This document shows, in pieces, positions 1 through 10,193 of a stretch of 64,000 nt of DNA (positions within the stretch are counted from its first letter, which is position 1; each line of letters opens with the position of its first letter). The notes beneath the pieces were generated by a model that saw nothing but the letters and a program-made list of their open reading frames with translations, had not been told where the DNA came from and ran no database searches. The position numbers were made by a program, and so were the translations under genes. Source of the DNA: Sweltsa coloradensis (taxonomy: Eukaryota; Arthropoda; Insecta; Plecoptera; Chloroperlidae); contig JAMZAV010001852.1 in NCBI GenBank assembly GCA_024449915.1, positions 47,676-111,675 on the forward strand, written 5' to 3'.

Positions 1-704
1 ATGTCCATGTGAAATATGAACGTTGTAGCCCCACCCGTTGGGCCAATCGGTCCAAATGCGACGAAAATATCGCACTAAAAATCGAAAAACTCATATTTAA
101 AACCTTTATTTCATGGATTCTAGATAACTTTCTCAGCTCTTTATTTTAAAAGGTACTTCATCACCATAACCTCAATGTCATGTGAAATATGAACGTTGTA
201 GCCCCACCCGTTTGGTCAGAATCGGCCCAAATGTGAAAGAAAAAATCGAACTAAAATCGAAAAACTCATATTTAAAAACCCTTTTTTTATATGGGTTCTA
301 GCTACTTTTTCAAGGGGTTTTTAATTCAAAAGGTACTACATTACCCTAATCCTAAAGTTCATGTGAAATATGAACGTTGTAGCCCCACCCGTTTGGTCAG
401 AATCGACCCAAATGTGCCGAAAATATCGCACTAAAAATCGAAAAAAATCGTAAAAGTACGATATTCATGAAAATATTTCTTCGATTGTACCCCAAAACGT
501 AGCAAGTCTAAGTTTTAGAGAAAACGAAGGTCCCCTCAATTTTCATCAAGATCGCATATGCCGTTTGCCCGGTAGAGGAGCGAACAAACAGACAGAAAAA
601 CAAAACAAAAAACAAACAAAAAAACAAACAAAAAAACATTGGAGCTAAATTTTTTGGGGGTCTGTGAAATTGAAGTCTTCGCTTCGCTCGCTACGCTCAT
701 CCAA
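1..704 (-). mobile_element. Helentron-like non-autonomous element, interior type B (cut by window edge)
   Basis: Read on the minus strand the element starts at 704 with TTGGATGAGCGTAGCGAGCG and runs off the window at position 1, so its 3' hairpin and CTAG end are not seen. The interior is a tandem repeat of about 175-180 bp: the phrase ATGTGAAATATGAACGTTG recurs near 7, 180 and 361. Between the repeats and the 5' end lies a conserved core (about 540-600) that includes ATGCCGTTTGCCCGG followed by AAACAGACAG. There is no coding capacity. The ends match those of the complete copies at 1476, 10194 and 11024. Helentron-like (HINE) is assigned from the terminal architecture of the complete copies; no Rep/helicase is present. 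Confidence 0.7.
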
Positions 705-764
705 CTACTCTATAAAGAAATATCCTAATTTAACAAAAATGTTTTTGTAACGGGACTACAAAAA

Positions 765-860
765 GTAAATTGATCCCACGCATACTTAAAACTTACAAAA
801 AAGCTCATCTATTAACGCGACTAAAAAAGCGTTCTCGAAGCAGCCTTGTGATAATAATAG
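765..860 (+). mobile_element. Solo 3' end of a Helentron-like element, class II
   Basis: Contains AAGCTCATCTATTAACGCG, then CTAAAAAAGCGTT and a short extension ending near ATAATAATAG. AACGC and GCGTT form the 3' hairpin stem seen in complete copies, but as in the other class II ends there is extra sequence between hairpin and end. No 5' end is attached, so this is a fragment. Confidence 0.45.
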
Positions 861-1215
861 TGTGATAGTTGTCTTGCACATTACGCTTCGTCTTGCTAAT
901 CTTACCACCAAGTACAATAATCTGCCCTTTCAGAATGAGCTTCTCGAGGGCCATTACGTAAATACACATTTAGTGTCAAAACTCAGAATGCGAACAGTCT
1001 CTCGATTTATTATCCAAATGTATGTTTTTCCCTCAAGAAGTCGAGCGAATTGCGTGACTGAAATATGATGATACGTTTTGATAATGGAATAGTATAATAC
1101 GCACTATTCTTGGCGCCGTTTCAACCCCTTGTCCACGAGCCGCAACCGTAAATCATGACGTCTTAATTGACTAATTTCTCATTTTCTCCCACTTGGAGCA
1201 TTCGTACACTTGGAC
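861..1215. other. No recognised feature
   Basis: Clean, apparently unique sequence. A 68-codon open stretch on the plus strand (862-1068) shows no recognisable domain and no splice context. I see nothing I can name here. Confidence 0.4.
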
Positions 1216-1320
1216 ACAGCCTGGCATACCACTCACACAACTTTCCGTCGAAACTGATGCATGGGGTGGGTAGTCCGCGTCGTAATACGGCCTGGCATAC
1301 CACACAGCACACACAATTCT
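1216..1320 (+). repeat. Isolated copies of the 69-bp satellite monomer
   Basis: About one and a half monomers related to the array at 3105-3990: CCTGGCATACCAC occurs twice (near 1220 and 1290), with GGGGTGGGTAGTCCGCGTCG between. The first unit shares a diverged stretch, TGATGCATG, with the first unit of the main array, so the two blocks probably have a common origin rather than being chance similarity. Confidence 0.6.
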
Positions 1321-1418
1321 TGTTAACATGATGAAACAATTTTAGAGTAGGTCTGGTTTAAGATCATGTTTTTAGGTCTATTCATAATGTTTTGCTCCTT
1401 TGAGTTTTGTGAATTTTA

Positions 1419-1475
1419 CTAGGCCATTTCGCGAACGCTTTTTCCAGTCGCGTTGATGGATGAACTTTTTTAAAA
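1419..1475 (-). mobile_element. Class II 3' end of a Helentron-like element
   Basis: On the minus strand: TCATCCATCAACGCGACTGG, then AAAAAGCGTTCGCGAAATGG and CCTAG followed by T. The hairpin stem AACGC/GCGTT and terminal CTAG are present, with an extra stretch (CGCGAAATGGC) between them that class I ends lack. It directly abuts the type B element starting at 1476, suggesting that element inserted into an older copy and displaced the rest. Confidence 0.55.
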
Positions 1476-2224
1476 CTAGGTAAACGCTTAAGTCCCGCCG
1501 CGTTGATGAATGAGCTTTTTAAAGTTTTTAGTTTGCGTGGGATATCTTTACTTTTGCAAGTGCTTTGCTTTGCTGCCTACGCATTGTAGGTGATTTTTGT
1601 CAAGTTTCTATTGTTACCTGTCAATTGGTATTATTTACCGTAAAAACTTATATTAAAAGCTTTATTTCTATGGATTCTGGTTAACTTTTTCAACTTTTTC
1701 TTTCAAAAGGTACTACATCACCATAACCTTAATGTCCATGTATAATATGAACGTTGTAGCCCCACCAGTTTGGTCAGAATTGGCCCAAATGACACGAAAA
1801 TATTGCACAAAAAATCAAAAAACTTATATAAAAAGCTTTATTTCTATAGATTCTAGCAAACTTTTTCAACTTTTACTTTCAGAAAGCAATACATCACCAT
1901 TACCTCAATGTCCATGTGAAATATGAACGTTGTAGCCCCACCCGTTTGGTCAGAATCGGCCCAAATGTTACGAAAATATCGTCCTAAAAATCGAAAAAAA
2001 AATCGTAAAACTACGATGTTCATGAGAAACATTTCTTCGATTGTACCCAAAAACGTAGCAAGTCTAAGTTCAGAGATTTCGAAGGTCCCCTCCAATTTTC
2101 ATCAAGATCGGATATGCCGTTTGCCCGGTAGAGAGCAAACAAACAGACAGAAAAAAAGGAAAAAAACACACCCGAGCTAAATTTTTTGGGGGGTCGGTGA
2201 AATAAGTCTTCGCTTCACTCATCT
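1476..2224 (-). mobile_element. Helentron-like element, interior type B, near complete
   Basis: On the minus strand it runs from a slightly decayed 5' end (GATGAGTGAAGCGAAG at 2224) to a 3' end reading TCATTCATCAACGCGGCGGG, ACTTAAGCGTTT, ACCTAG (1476). The hairpin is AACGC/GCGTT. The interior carries two type B monomers about 177 bp apart (near 1735 and 1912) and the conserved core (about 2085-2150). The 3' third, with TTTGCGTGGGATATCTTTAC, is shared with the copies ending at 5139, 10949 and 56778. No open frame of interest; open stretches here are by-products of the repeat. Confidence 0.75.
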
Positions 2225-2888
2225 TAAAATATTTCTGTTCAATGATAACGTTTTTAAGTGGGATCTCATTACTTTTTTATAGTTACTTGATATTTACTTG
2301 TAAATTATACACTGTAAAAGGCTTATATTAAAACCTTTATTTCTATGAATCTTGGCCAACTCTTTCTTTCAAAAGGCCCTACATCACCATAATCTTTATG
2401 TAAATGTAAAATATGAACGTTGAAGCAACACCAGTTTGGTCAGAATCGGCCCAAATATCACGTAATTATTGTATAAAAAAACGGAAAAAAATCGTAAAAG
2501 TACGATTTCTAGGAGTTTTTTTTTAATCTCTCTAAAATCATATCATATATATAATTTCAGTGATTTTGTACGTTTCCATAAAGTTTCATCAAGATTGGAG
2601 TAGCCGTATGGCAAATATCACGAAAATATCTCATTAAAAATCGAAAAAATCGTTAAAGTACGATAATCATGGGAAATATATGATCGATTGTACCCAAAAG
2701 CGTGTCAAGCCTAAGTTCAGAGATTTCAATGGCCCCCTCCAATTTACACCAATATAGGTTATGCCGTTTGCCTGGTAGAGAGCGATCAAACAGACTAAAC
2801 AAACTAACAAAAACAACAAAACAAAACACTGGAGCTAATTTTCTTGGGGTAACGTAAGTGAAATTGATGTATTCGCTTCGCTCATCCA
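2225..2888 (-). mobile_element. Diverged Helentron-like element, interior type B
   Basis: The 5' end at 2888 reads TTGGATGAGCGAAGCGAATA on the minus strand, followed by the conserved core (about 2730-2815) and B monomers (about 2400-2600). The 3' hairpin/CTAG end is not recognisable; similarity fades near 2250 at GTGGGATCTCATTAC. It lies directly upstream of the copy at 1476-2224, in the same orientation. Confidence 0.6.
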
Positions 2889-3090
2889 ATAATTTATTTT
2901 GCTAGTTTTTTAATAACAACCACATTATGTTTCTTTCTAGCCCATTGTTTTGCTTATGGCAGTGTTTGTTGCTTTGTTTTGAAGCCCAATGAGTTGTCAT
3001 GTTTTTTCTACTGTCATCAAAACCCTGATGAAGGAGGTTAATTCACCTTAAAAATAAAGTAATCTTTGTTTTATTTTAAGTTGTGAATAG
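2889..3090 (+). other. Retroelement tail-like sequence with CTGATGA motif and poly(A) signal
   Basis: CCCTGATGAAGGAGG (from 3023) is followed by TTAATTCACCTTAAAAATAA, with AATAAA at 3053. The motif CTGATGA plus a small pairing (GGT/ACC) resembles the hammerhead-like tract common in Penelope-like element ends, but the GAAA half of a hammerhead core is not intact. I treat it as a decayed retroelement end. Confidence 0.3.
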
Positions 3091-3104
3091 TCCTAAAATC
3101 ATGA

Positions 3105-3990
3105 TCTCATACACAACTATTTCGGTCAAAACTTATGCATGCGGTAAGTAGTGCACGTCGTACTTGCACACGGCCTGACATACCACACAGCGTACACAAC
3201 TATTTCGGTGGGGTGGATAGAGCACGTCGTACTTGCACACGGCCTGACATACCACACAGCGTACACAACTATTTCGGTGGGGTGGGTAGTGCACGTCGTA
3301 CTTGCACACGGCCTGGCATACCACACAGCGTACACAACTATTTTGGTGGGGTGGGTAGTGCACGTCGTACTTGCACACGGCCTGCATACCACACAGCGTA
3401 CACAACTATTTCGGTGGGGTGGGTAGTGCACGTCGTACTTGCACACCGCTTGGCATACCACACAGCGTACACAACTATTTCGGTGGGGTGGGTAGTGCAC
3501 GTCGTACTTGCACACGGCCTGGCATACAACACAGCGTACACAACTATTTCGGGGGGGTGGGTAGTGCACGTCGTACTTGCACACGGCCTGGCATACCACA
3601 CAGCGTACACAACTATTTCGGTGGGGTGGGTAGTGCACGTCGTACTTGCACACGGCCTGACATACCACACAGCGTACACAACTATTTCGGTGAGTGGGTA
3701 GTGCACGTCGTACTTGCACACCGCCTGGCAAACCACACAGCGTACACAACTATTTCGGTGGGGTGGGTAGTGCACGTCGTACTTGCACACGGCCCTGACA
3801 TACCACACAGCGTACACAACTATTTCGGTGGGGTGGGTAGTGCACGTCGTACTTGCACACGGCCTGACATACCACACAGCGTACACAACTATTTCGGTGA
3901 GTGGGTAGTGCACGTCGTACTTGCACACGGCCTGACATACCACACAGCGTACACAACTATTTCAAAGGGGTGGATAGTGCACGTCGTACA
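3105..3990 (+). repeat. 69-bp tandem satellite array, about 12-13 copies
   Basis: The monomer includes ACAACTATTTCGGTGGGGTG, GGTAGTGCACGTCGTACTTG and CACACGGCCTGACATACCAC. The distance between successive TATTTCGG phrases is 69 bp (3201 to 3270 and on). As 69 is 23 codons and the monomer lacks stops in several frames, long open frames run through the array on both strands. They encode only a 23-residue repeat (for example SARRTCTRPD) and shift wherever a copy has an indel. These should not be annotated as genes. The last copies lead into the 36-bp repeat. Confidence 0.9.
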
Positions 3991-3995
3991 AGGAT

Positions 3996-4202
3996 TTACT
4001 TCATTTATTGGTGGAGGTGCCGGTCCATGATTTTCATACGTTATTGGTGGAGGTGCTGGTCCATCATTTACATACGTTATTGGTGGAGTTGTCGGTTCAT
4101 TATTTTATTGGTGGAGTTGCTGGTCCATGATTTACATACGTTATTGGTGGAGGTGCCGGTTCTATATTTACATACGTTTATGGTGAAGGTGCTAGTCCAT
4201 GA
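3996..4202 (+). repeat. 36-bp minisatellite, left block
   Basis: About six units of TTATTGGTGGAGGTGCCGGT plus CCATGATTTACATACG, with substitutions and one shortened unit. It stops abruptly at 4202 where a Helentron-like element begins, and resumes at 5905 after that cluster, so it is one array split by insertions. Confidence 0.85.
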
Positions 4203-4739
4203 TTGGATGAACGAAGCTAAGACTTCAATTTCACTGACCCCCCCCCCAAAAAAAAAAAAAAAATTTGCTTGGTTGTTTTTTTTCCTGTCTGTTTCTTGGC
4301 GCTCTACGGGACAAACGGCAAAAATGCGATGTTGATGAAAATTGGAGCGGACCTTTAAAATCTCTGAATTTAGACGTGCCACGTTTTTGGGTACAATCGA
4401 TCAAATATTTCTTATTATTATCGTACTTTTAGATTTTTTCCCGATTTTTAATGAGATATTTTGTGATATTTGGCCCGCGGCCGGGAAAGCGGCTACTTCG
4501 ATCTTGATGAAACTTTATGTGGACGTTTAAAATCACTTTAATTATATATGTTATGATTTTAGACTTATTTGAAGAAACATTTCTCATAGATATAGTACTT
4601 TTACGATTTCTTCCCCGATTTTTAATACGATATTTTCGGGATATTTAGGCCGATTCTGTGGTAATCATTGGACGGAAATATTTGTAAAAAAAGCTCATCC
4701 ATCAACGCCATCAAAAAAAGCATTCGTAAAGCGTACTAG
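4203..4739 (+). mobile_element. Helentron-like element, type B 5' half with class II 3' end
   Basis: Starts TTGGATGAACGAAGCTAAGA and carries the type B 5' region. The 3' end reads AAGCTCATCCATCAACGCCA, TCAAAAAAAGCATTCG, TAAAGCGTACTAG, then T. It thus combines a B-type 5' end with a class II 3' end, at 537 bp shorter than other copies. Its 3' CTAG lies 10 bp from the 3' end of the oppositely oriented C element at 4750. Confidence 0.65.
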
Positions 4740-4749
4740 TTTACATTCA

Positions 4750-5902
4750 CTAGAAAAACGCTTAGTTGGACGCGTTGATAAGCGAGCACGTGCTATATAA
4801 TTTGTTGATGGTACAACTCCATTTGGGCCAATTCTGACCAAACGGGTGGGACTACAACGTTCATATTATACGTGGACATAAAGGTTATGGTGATGTAGTA
4901 CCTTTTAAAAAAAAAGTTGAAATAGTTACTCAGAATCCATAGAAATAAAGCTTTTAATATAAGTTTTTTACGTTAAATAATACCAATTGACAAGAAACAA
5001 TAGAAACTTGACTACAATCACCTGCAAGGCGTAGGCAACAAAACAAAGCACTTGCAAAAGTAAAGATATCCCACGCAAACTAAAAACTTTCAAAAGCTCA
5101 TCCATCAACGCGGTGGGACTTTATTTAGCGTTTTCCTAGTCTGTATCTTCATGCAACCGCTATCATGAGCCAAATAAGCTCTAGCTTTGTGCGACTTTTC
5201 GTTGCCATGGTAACGTTACTTTTGTTAAAATGTAATTTTCATCTACACTACTTATAGGATCAAAATAAAATTAACATATTCGTGACCGGACGGACATTCT
5301 AAATGATTTGGCCACCTCAGATTTTGTCGCCGTTTAGTTTTAAAAAAAAAACTTCCGATTAACTTTAATGTAACTTTATAACTTTTTGAACGATTTTGCC
5401 ACTAAACTAATGGCATTCAATCCAGATTGAAGCTTGCGGATGGTCCAAATTTCAACTCGATCCGAACCTCCGTTCGACCGCTATCATGAGCCAAAAAAGC
5501 TGCGCGACTTTCCGTTGCCATAACGGTACTTTGTTATAATGTAATTTCCATCTACATACTTATCGGATCAAAATAAAATTAACATATTCGTGACTGGACG
5601 GACATTCTAAATGATTTAGCCACCTCAGATTTCGTCGCCGTTTTGTTTGAATAAAAAACTTCGATTAACTTGAATGTAACTTTTTAACTTTTTTAACGAT
5701 TTTGCCACAAAACTAATGGCATTCAATCGAGAACGAAGCTTGCGGATGGTCCAAATTTCAACTCGATTCGAGCCTGCGTTCGAACGTTATGGCGAGACAT
5801 ACAAACAAAAAACAAACAAACAAAACAAACAAAAAAACAAACAAAACCAGTGACTATTTTTTCCGGCAGAGTCAAATGGAAACGCTCGCTTCGCTTGCTT
5901 AA
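4750..5902 (-). mobile_element. Helentron-like element, interior type C, interrupted by a type B fragment
   Basis: On the minus strand it begins TTAAGCAAGCGAAGCGAGCG (5902) and ends with CGCTTATCAACGCGTCCAAC, TAAGCGTTTTTCTAG (4750). The subterminal TCGCTT is the inverse of the 5' AAGCGA, and AACGC/GCGTT forms the 3' hairpin, as in types A and B. The interior holds two tandem copies of a repeat of about 313 bp (about 5158-5470 and 5471-5780), each with AAATGATTTGGCCACCTCAG-like sequence. A type B 3' piece occupies 4813-5139. The second C copy (56782-57724) lacks that piece. Confidence 0.75.
4813..5139 (+). mobile_element. Type B 3' piece nested inside the C element
   Basis: Begins near CCATTTGGGCCAATTCTGAC and ends with the full class I 3' end: CATCCATCAACGCGGTGGGA, then TTTAGCGTTTTCCTAG at 5139, followed by TCTGTATC. 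The uninterrupted C element at 56782 reads CTAATCTGTATC at this point, so the junction is at A/T. About 16 bp of C sequence present in the intact copy is missing on the left side of the insert, so the left junction is not clean. Confidence 0.65.
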
Positions 5903-5904
5903 TT

Positions 5905-5972
5905 ATTAGTGGAGGTGCCATTCCATGATTTACATACGTTATTGATGGAGGTGCCGGTCCATTCAATTTTTA
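5905..5972 (+). repeat. 36-bp minisatellite, right block
   Basis: About two units: TTATTAGTGGAGGTGCCATT and TTATTGATGGAGGTGCCGGT, each with CCATGATTTACATACG-like sequence. Continues the array at 3996-4202 beyond the inserted elements. Confidence 0.75.
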
Positions 5973-7199
5973 ATTTACTGTCAAAATCGAGAGATTAGAA
6001 AATGAATTTGTGTTCACACACTTCAAACGTAAAATTCATTTTTCTTTTTTTACATGCTGTCGACTTTTCCTTTCCCGACCCTTTCCGAAAACTCGAAGCA
6101 GTTTAGTTCCCGGACTAGGATGCCAAGTCTTAAGCCCACTCGTTTCGAGTCGAGAAGTGAGTCAAGTCACTCATTCTACGTCACCTGCCAGAAAATGTGA
6201 CTTGGTTTGGTAGTCAGCCATAACAGAAATAATCATCTTCATCGAAATACGAATTTTGAACTTTGAGAAGTAGTAGTTATAGACAATGCTAAGACTGACA
6301 TCAAGCGTCTGTAGCTAGTTGCATCTCCTAGTTTATTTGCAAGCTGTGTAATTAAAAATCCCTCCTCTTTAAAACTGGATCGAACGATTAATGTTTTGTT
6401 TATTTCTTATTTGTCTTTTTCCACCTAGAGATGATCGTGTAAAATGTATGTATGCACTGTAATAATGTAAATTGAATAATTCTAAATATTTATTTAGGAA
6501 TTGTTAATGTTACATCTAGAATTAATTGTGAAAAATTGTACATAAATAGGTTTATCTATCTATCTATCTTTCTATCTATACCTGGTCGTACCGCCAGCCC
6601 CTTCTTTAGGCTGCCGATGACAACCACGTGCAGTGCAGACTGCAGACTGAGCATAGCCTACATTAATAACATCACATTCCGTTCGGAATTACGAACATGA
6701 TTAGATTTGCGTTAACATCGGATAACACGAGGCGAAATAGTGCTTGGCTGGTAATGGGGTGCGCATCGCCACTGGCCGATCGTGTAATTGAATTCCATGT
6801 GCTTCGGTCTGGATGATATTTCACCACTTTACCCACATAGCCCAGTGTTTGTAAACTACACCTCTGGACCAAACACAATATATTACGCTGCTTTGAGTAA
6901 GAGCCGACTCCAGTACTTGTGTTAAGTACATGTGGTATTTCGAAATTGTAATTTCGCGCTAGCATTAGCCTTGGCGGTTTGAGCCATGGCTTTTAAAAAT
7001 ATATAATTTATTAAATCTGATTTGAATTTTCAATCCCGCAGGTTGATGATTGCAGAAAGATTGACTCAATAAATTGGGATATTTTTTAAATTTCCATCTC
7101 ACATTTATTATCAATACGTTATCGTGTACGGACTTCGAATGTAAGTTAGTATTTGGTGATTTGCATTGTTTTTATGTTCTGTGACTTAAACACGTATTA
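5973..7199. other. Mostly unassigned sequence with a (TCTA)n tract
   Basis: A (TCTA)n tract of about 30 bp lies at 6551-6580. The AT-rich stretch before it (about 6400-6550) has the look of a retroelement 3' end but no coding part is attached. Two open stretches (6010-6213 plus, 6672-6965 minus) have no recognisable domain. Nothing else can be named. Confidence 0.35.
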
Positions 7200-7633
7200 A
7201 ATAAATAAAATAATAAATTTTATTTAGAGTCTCCCACTCAGATATATAACTGATTTTCAGTTGGGGACTTTAAATCAAAGCGACCAAGCCAATCCTGCAG
7301 GCCCCGACGCAATCGACAATGAGCGATAACCCAACCAAAGATCGATATTTTTAATAGGAAATATAGCAATCAGTGGTATGGACAGTGGGGAGCACCCGCG
7401 AATCAACGCCAGAATCACCAAAGGCCGATTCAGAACACTCTGAAATTTATTATGTCCTTCGTTGCTAGGACGGCTCCAAAGTCACCGTTTACAAACTCCT
7501 AAGACAAAACTAATGCACTTAAGTCCAAATCAGAAGTTAAAAAACTTCTGACTTTAGCGGGAATCGAACCCATGACCTTCTGCCCTTGGAAGCAGATACG
7601 CTAACGGCTAACCACAAACCAACGAGCCACACA
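7200..7633 (-). mobile_element. tRNA-derived SINE, full-length copy
   Basis: The head lies at the high coordinate on the minus strand: GTGGCTCGTTGGTTTGTGGT carries an A-box-like segment and GGTTCGATTCC is a B box. The arm TCTGCTTCCAAG is like that of a glycine tRNA with anticodon TCC. The body is about 350 bp, ending in GAGTCTCCCACTC... and an A/T-rich tail (about 7200-7226). It would be transcribed by RNA polymerase III from its internal promoter and moved by a LINE in trans. Three other copies occur in the window. Confidence 0.8.
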
Positions 7634-7864
7634 AATTTAAAATTTAAAATTTTGAATTTTAAATATTCGTGTATGTCGCCTACAAAATTTATGCATCATA
7701 CCCTTTAAACGTGATTTTCTATAAGTTTAATTTGAGAAAATCACTTTTTGTACGTTATTTTTATGAAATAGCAGGAATATAGTTTTTTTGAGTCGAGTTG
7801 AAAGTTCGTTGCCCCCCTTCCCCCTCTCCTTCTCATTAGAGCATATTAGAGGTAATTAAAGTTA

Positions 7865-8612
7865 CTAGGAAAACGCTTAAGTCCCGCCGCGTTGTTGGAG
7901 AGGGTAATTGGTGCATTGAGCTGCCATGTGTTATGCGGATTTTCTGTTGTTCTGAGAAAAAATCATTACTAAGTTGAAGGTTTTTTGAAATTAAATTAAA
8001 TTTTAAAAAAATTAGCTTAAATTTTAATTTTTTTAGTAAATCGAAATTTAAAAAAAACCAGGAAAAAATCGTAATATTGAAATTTTCTGAAATAATTATT
8101 CGATTGCGCACAAATTTTACACGAATATATTAATTCATAAAATTAAGGTTCTGGGGAAAAAATCATTTACAATATGATAAAGCATGTAGGTGTTTATCAG
8201 CCGAAGAAATTTTTAAAAAAAAAAAAAAGTCGTAAAATTGCGATTTTCGTAAAAAAACAGTTTTTTGATAACGCTCAAATTTCACATGAATGAAATCAAT
8301 TCATGAAATTAAGGTTCTGTGAAAAAATCATTAAAAATCGGACAAGCATGTAGTAAGTCGAATAAATTTTTTTAAAAATCGAAAAAAATAGTAAAATTGG
8401 GTGATGTCATGAGAAATAATTTTTCCGGTTGTGCTAAAAAAACGTGCAGTTTTAAGTTCAGAGATTTCAAAGACCTCCATAAAATTTCATCGCAATCGGA
8501 GTATCGGTTTAAGCCGAATCGTATTAACAAACAGGAAAAAGAAAACAATCCGGATTTTTTTCTCCAGTGTAGTGAAATTGAATCTTCGCTTCGCATCGCT
8601 ACGCTCATCCAA
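7865..8612 (-). mobile_element. Helentron-like element, interior type A
   Basis: Minus-strand 5' end TTGGATGAGCGTAGCGATGC (8612) and 3' end CCAACAACGCGGCGGGACTT, AAGCGTTTTCCTAG (7865), flanked by T on the 3' side. The interior consists of repeats of about 160 bp around AATCATT, GCGATTTTC and ATATTAATTCATAAAATTAA. The conserved core lies at about 8485-8540 (AATCGTATTAACAAACAG). The subterminal inverse of the 5' end is decayed here (CTCTCCAAC instead of CTCATCCA). About 748 bp, non-coding. Confidence 0.75.
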
Positions 8613-9418
8613 TAAACAAATTTGATAAAAAAAAAATAAAGAGCTTGTTTTTAGAAAACGGTGAAATCTGGGAAGAGTAGGCATGATATTATATTTGTTT
8701 GGGGGTTCACATTTTCCGGGCTTTCCATAGTTATGGGGCAGGGAAATAAATGCAAAAGTTTAAACAATAAAGTTGCGAACATGGCATTTCTTTTAATCTC
8801 ATTGCTTTTGATTGTGTGAGGTTGGTTGTATTTTTACTGTTTTTTGTTATGTGTTAATTCATACTATTGTGTATATCAATAATTAAAAGGCAAATTTACC
8901 GGGTACTCGAAACATGGTTCGCTTACTTGTCCAACAACGACTTTGGTTTTTTTCCTAGTCTAGTTGACTAAAGGTACTTTTATGCCCGAAATGTGGGAGC
9001 CCGGGGGTTTTCAAAATACCGGTCGGGATTGATTTGGTAATTTCGGGTATTTATTTAAAAAATGTAGAACTTATTTTTTTGAAATCCATACAATACTAAT
9101 TAAAACATATTATATCCTGTACGAAAAAACGAGTAAAGTTTTTCGAGGTTTTTTCCCATCTCGCAGCGGAATTTTGGGGAACCTTGACAGTGGTCGCTAT
9201 CGCAAAACTTATACGCAGTCTGGCGGGAAAAAATTTCCCTAAGCACAGGGTACAATATTGTCAGCTGTGTCCAGGTTAGTGTTTTCGGGCCTGGCGAGCT
9301 GAAAAAAAAGGTAAATGGAATCTCCTAAAAACGCGTGAAAAGACGCAAATATTGTTTTGTTCGCCATTATCCATTAGCGGGCCAAAATAGTACATTATAT
9401 TAGATTCACATTGCTAAA
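8613..9418. other. Unassigned, with a fragment related to the 12.6/13.5 kb inverted repeat
   Basis: About 8800-8870 resembles the inverted-repeat arm near 13550-13610 (TTTTGATTGTGTGAGGTTGG against TTTTGAGTGTGTAAGGTTTG; both then have GTTATGTGT). The rest has no feature I can identify. Confidence 0.35.
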
Positions 9419-9480
9419 CTAGGAAGCTTCGGCAATGCTTTTTCAGGCGCGTTGTTGGATGAGCGTAATTGGTTTAAGGG
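9419..9480 (-). mobile_element. Solo class II 3' end of a Helentron-like element
   Basis: On the minus strand: ACGCTCATCCAACAACGCGC, CTGAAAAAGCATTGCC, GAAGCTTCCTAG, then T. The hairpin stem is AACGC/GCATT with one mismatch; the segment between hairpin and CTAG is extended as in other class II ends. The interior beyond 9480 is not recognisable as type A, B or C. Confidence 0.5.
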
Positions 9481-9889
9481 GTTTTTTTCACTGAAAATGA
9501 ATAAAAAACAGCAATTTTAAAATTAATATTGTTTTAATTGTTTTTTAAGTTTACTTTTTTTTTTTTATTGACCACATAAATTTATTTTATGCTGATATAA
9601 GGGCTAAAAGCATCAAATTTCATCAGTTATTAAATTTTTAAAAAAAAATTTCCGAGGTCAAGCAAGATATAAAATATATTTGTTGTCTCAATTGAGTGCT
9701 CTTGCCGTAATCGGCGTTTTGCTCCTACCTTTTGTTTCTTACTCATCCTTTAGCTATATTTATGACAGGTTTCTGATATATTTAAGTAACAAAAGCCTTG
9801 TGTTTCATTTTATATTTTTAAGTTACGGTTAATCTACCTCAATTTGTTTATTAAATGTTTGTGATTTGTTAATGTTTTTTCTAAATGAT
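9481..9889. other. No recognised feature
   Basis: AT-rich clean sequence. It may be the interior of the element whose 3' end is at 9419, or the 3' untranslated region of the LINE tail that follows. I cannot decide between these. Confidence 0.3.
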
Positions 9890-10029
9890 TCCTTCCTCTT
9901 TCCCTCCCCCTTCCTTATTTAATGTTGTTTTATTCCACAGATGATCCCGCATAATGGGCTTTGTGGGTTTCCTTGAGATGTGCCAATGTTAATATGTGTT
10001 TTGTAAAAATAAATTGAATTGATTGAAAA
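9890..10029 (+). mobile_element. 3' end of an APE-type LINE
   Basis: Non-coding tail with a hairpin-forming tract CCACAGATGATCCC ... GGGCTTTGTGG (9935-9966). After it come AAAATAAATTGAATTGATTG and an A run that passes into (ATT)n. The same hairpin design recurs in the LINE tails at 58433 and 63067, which supports LINE origin. No coding part is attached. Confidence 0.5.
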
Positions 10030-10193
10030 AAAATTATTATTATAATAAATTATTGTTGTTGTTATTATTATTATTGTTATTATTTTGTTGTTGTTGTTGT
10101 TGTTATTTTTAAATTATTATTTTTATTTTGTGTTATTATTATTATTATTATTATTAATATTAATTATTATTATTTTTATTATTATTATTATTA
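10030..10193 (+). repeat. Imperfect (ATT)n/(TTG)n microsatellite
   Basis: Begins at the A-rich end of the LINE tail and ends exactly where the element at 10194 begins. Interruptions include (TTG)n and TTTTA variants. Confidence 0.85.

Noticed and set aside
3126..4030. Several overlapping long open frames of 90 to 219 codons on both strands
   Set aside because: All lie in the 69-bp satellite, whose period is a multiple of three. They encode only a 23-residue repeat, overlap one another and shift at indels.
3105..4202. Possible CRISPR-like array
   Set aside because: Units are contiguous tandem repeats with no unique spacers, in an animal genome.
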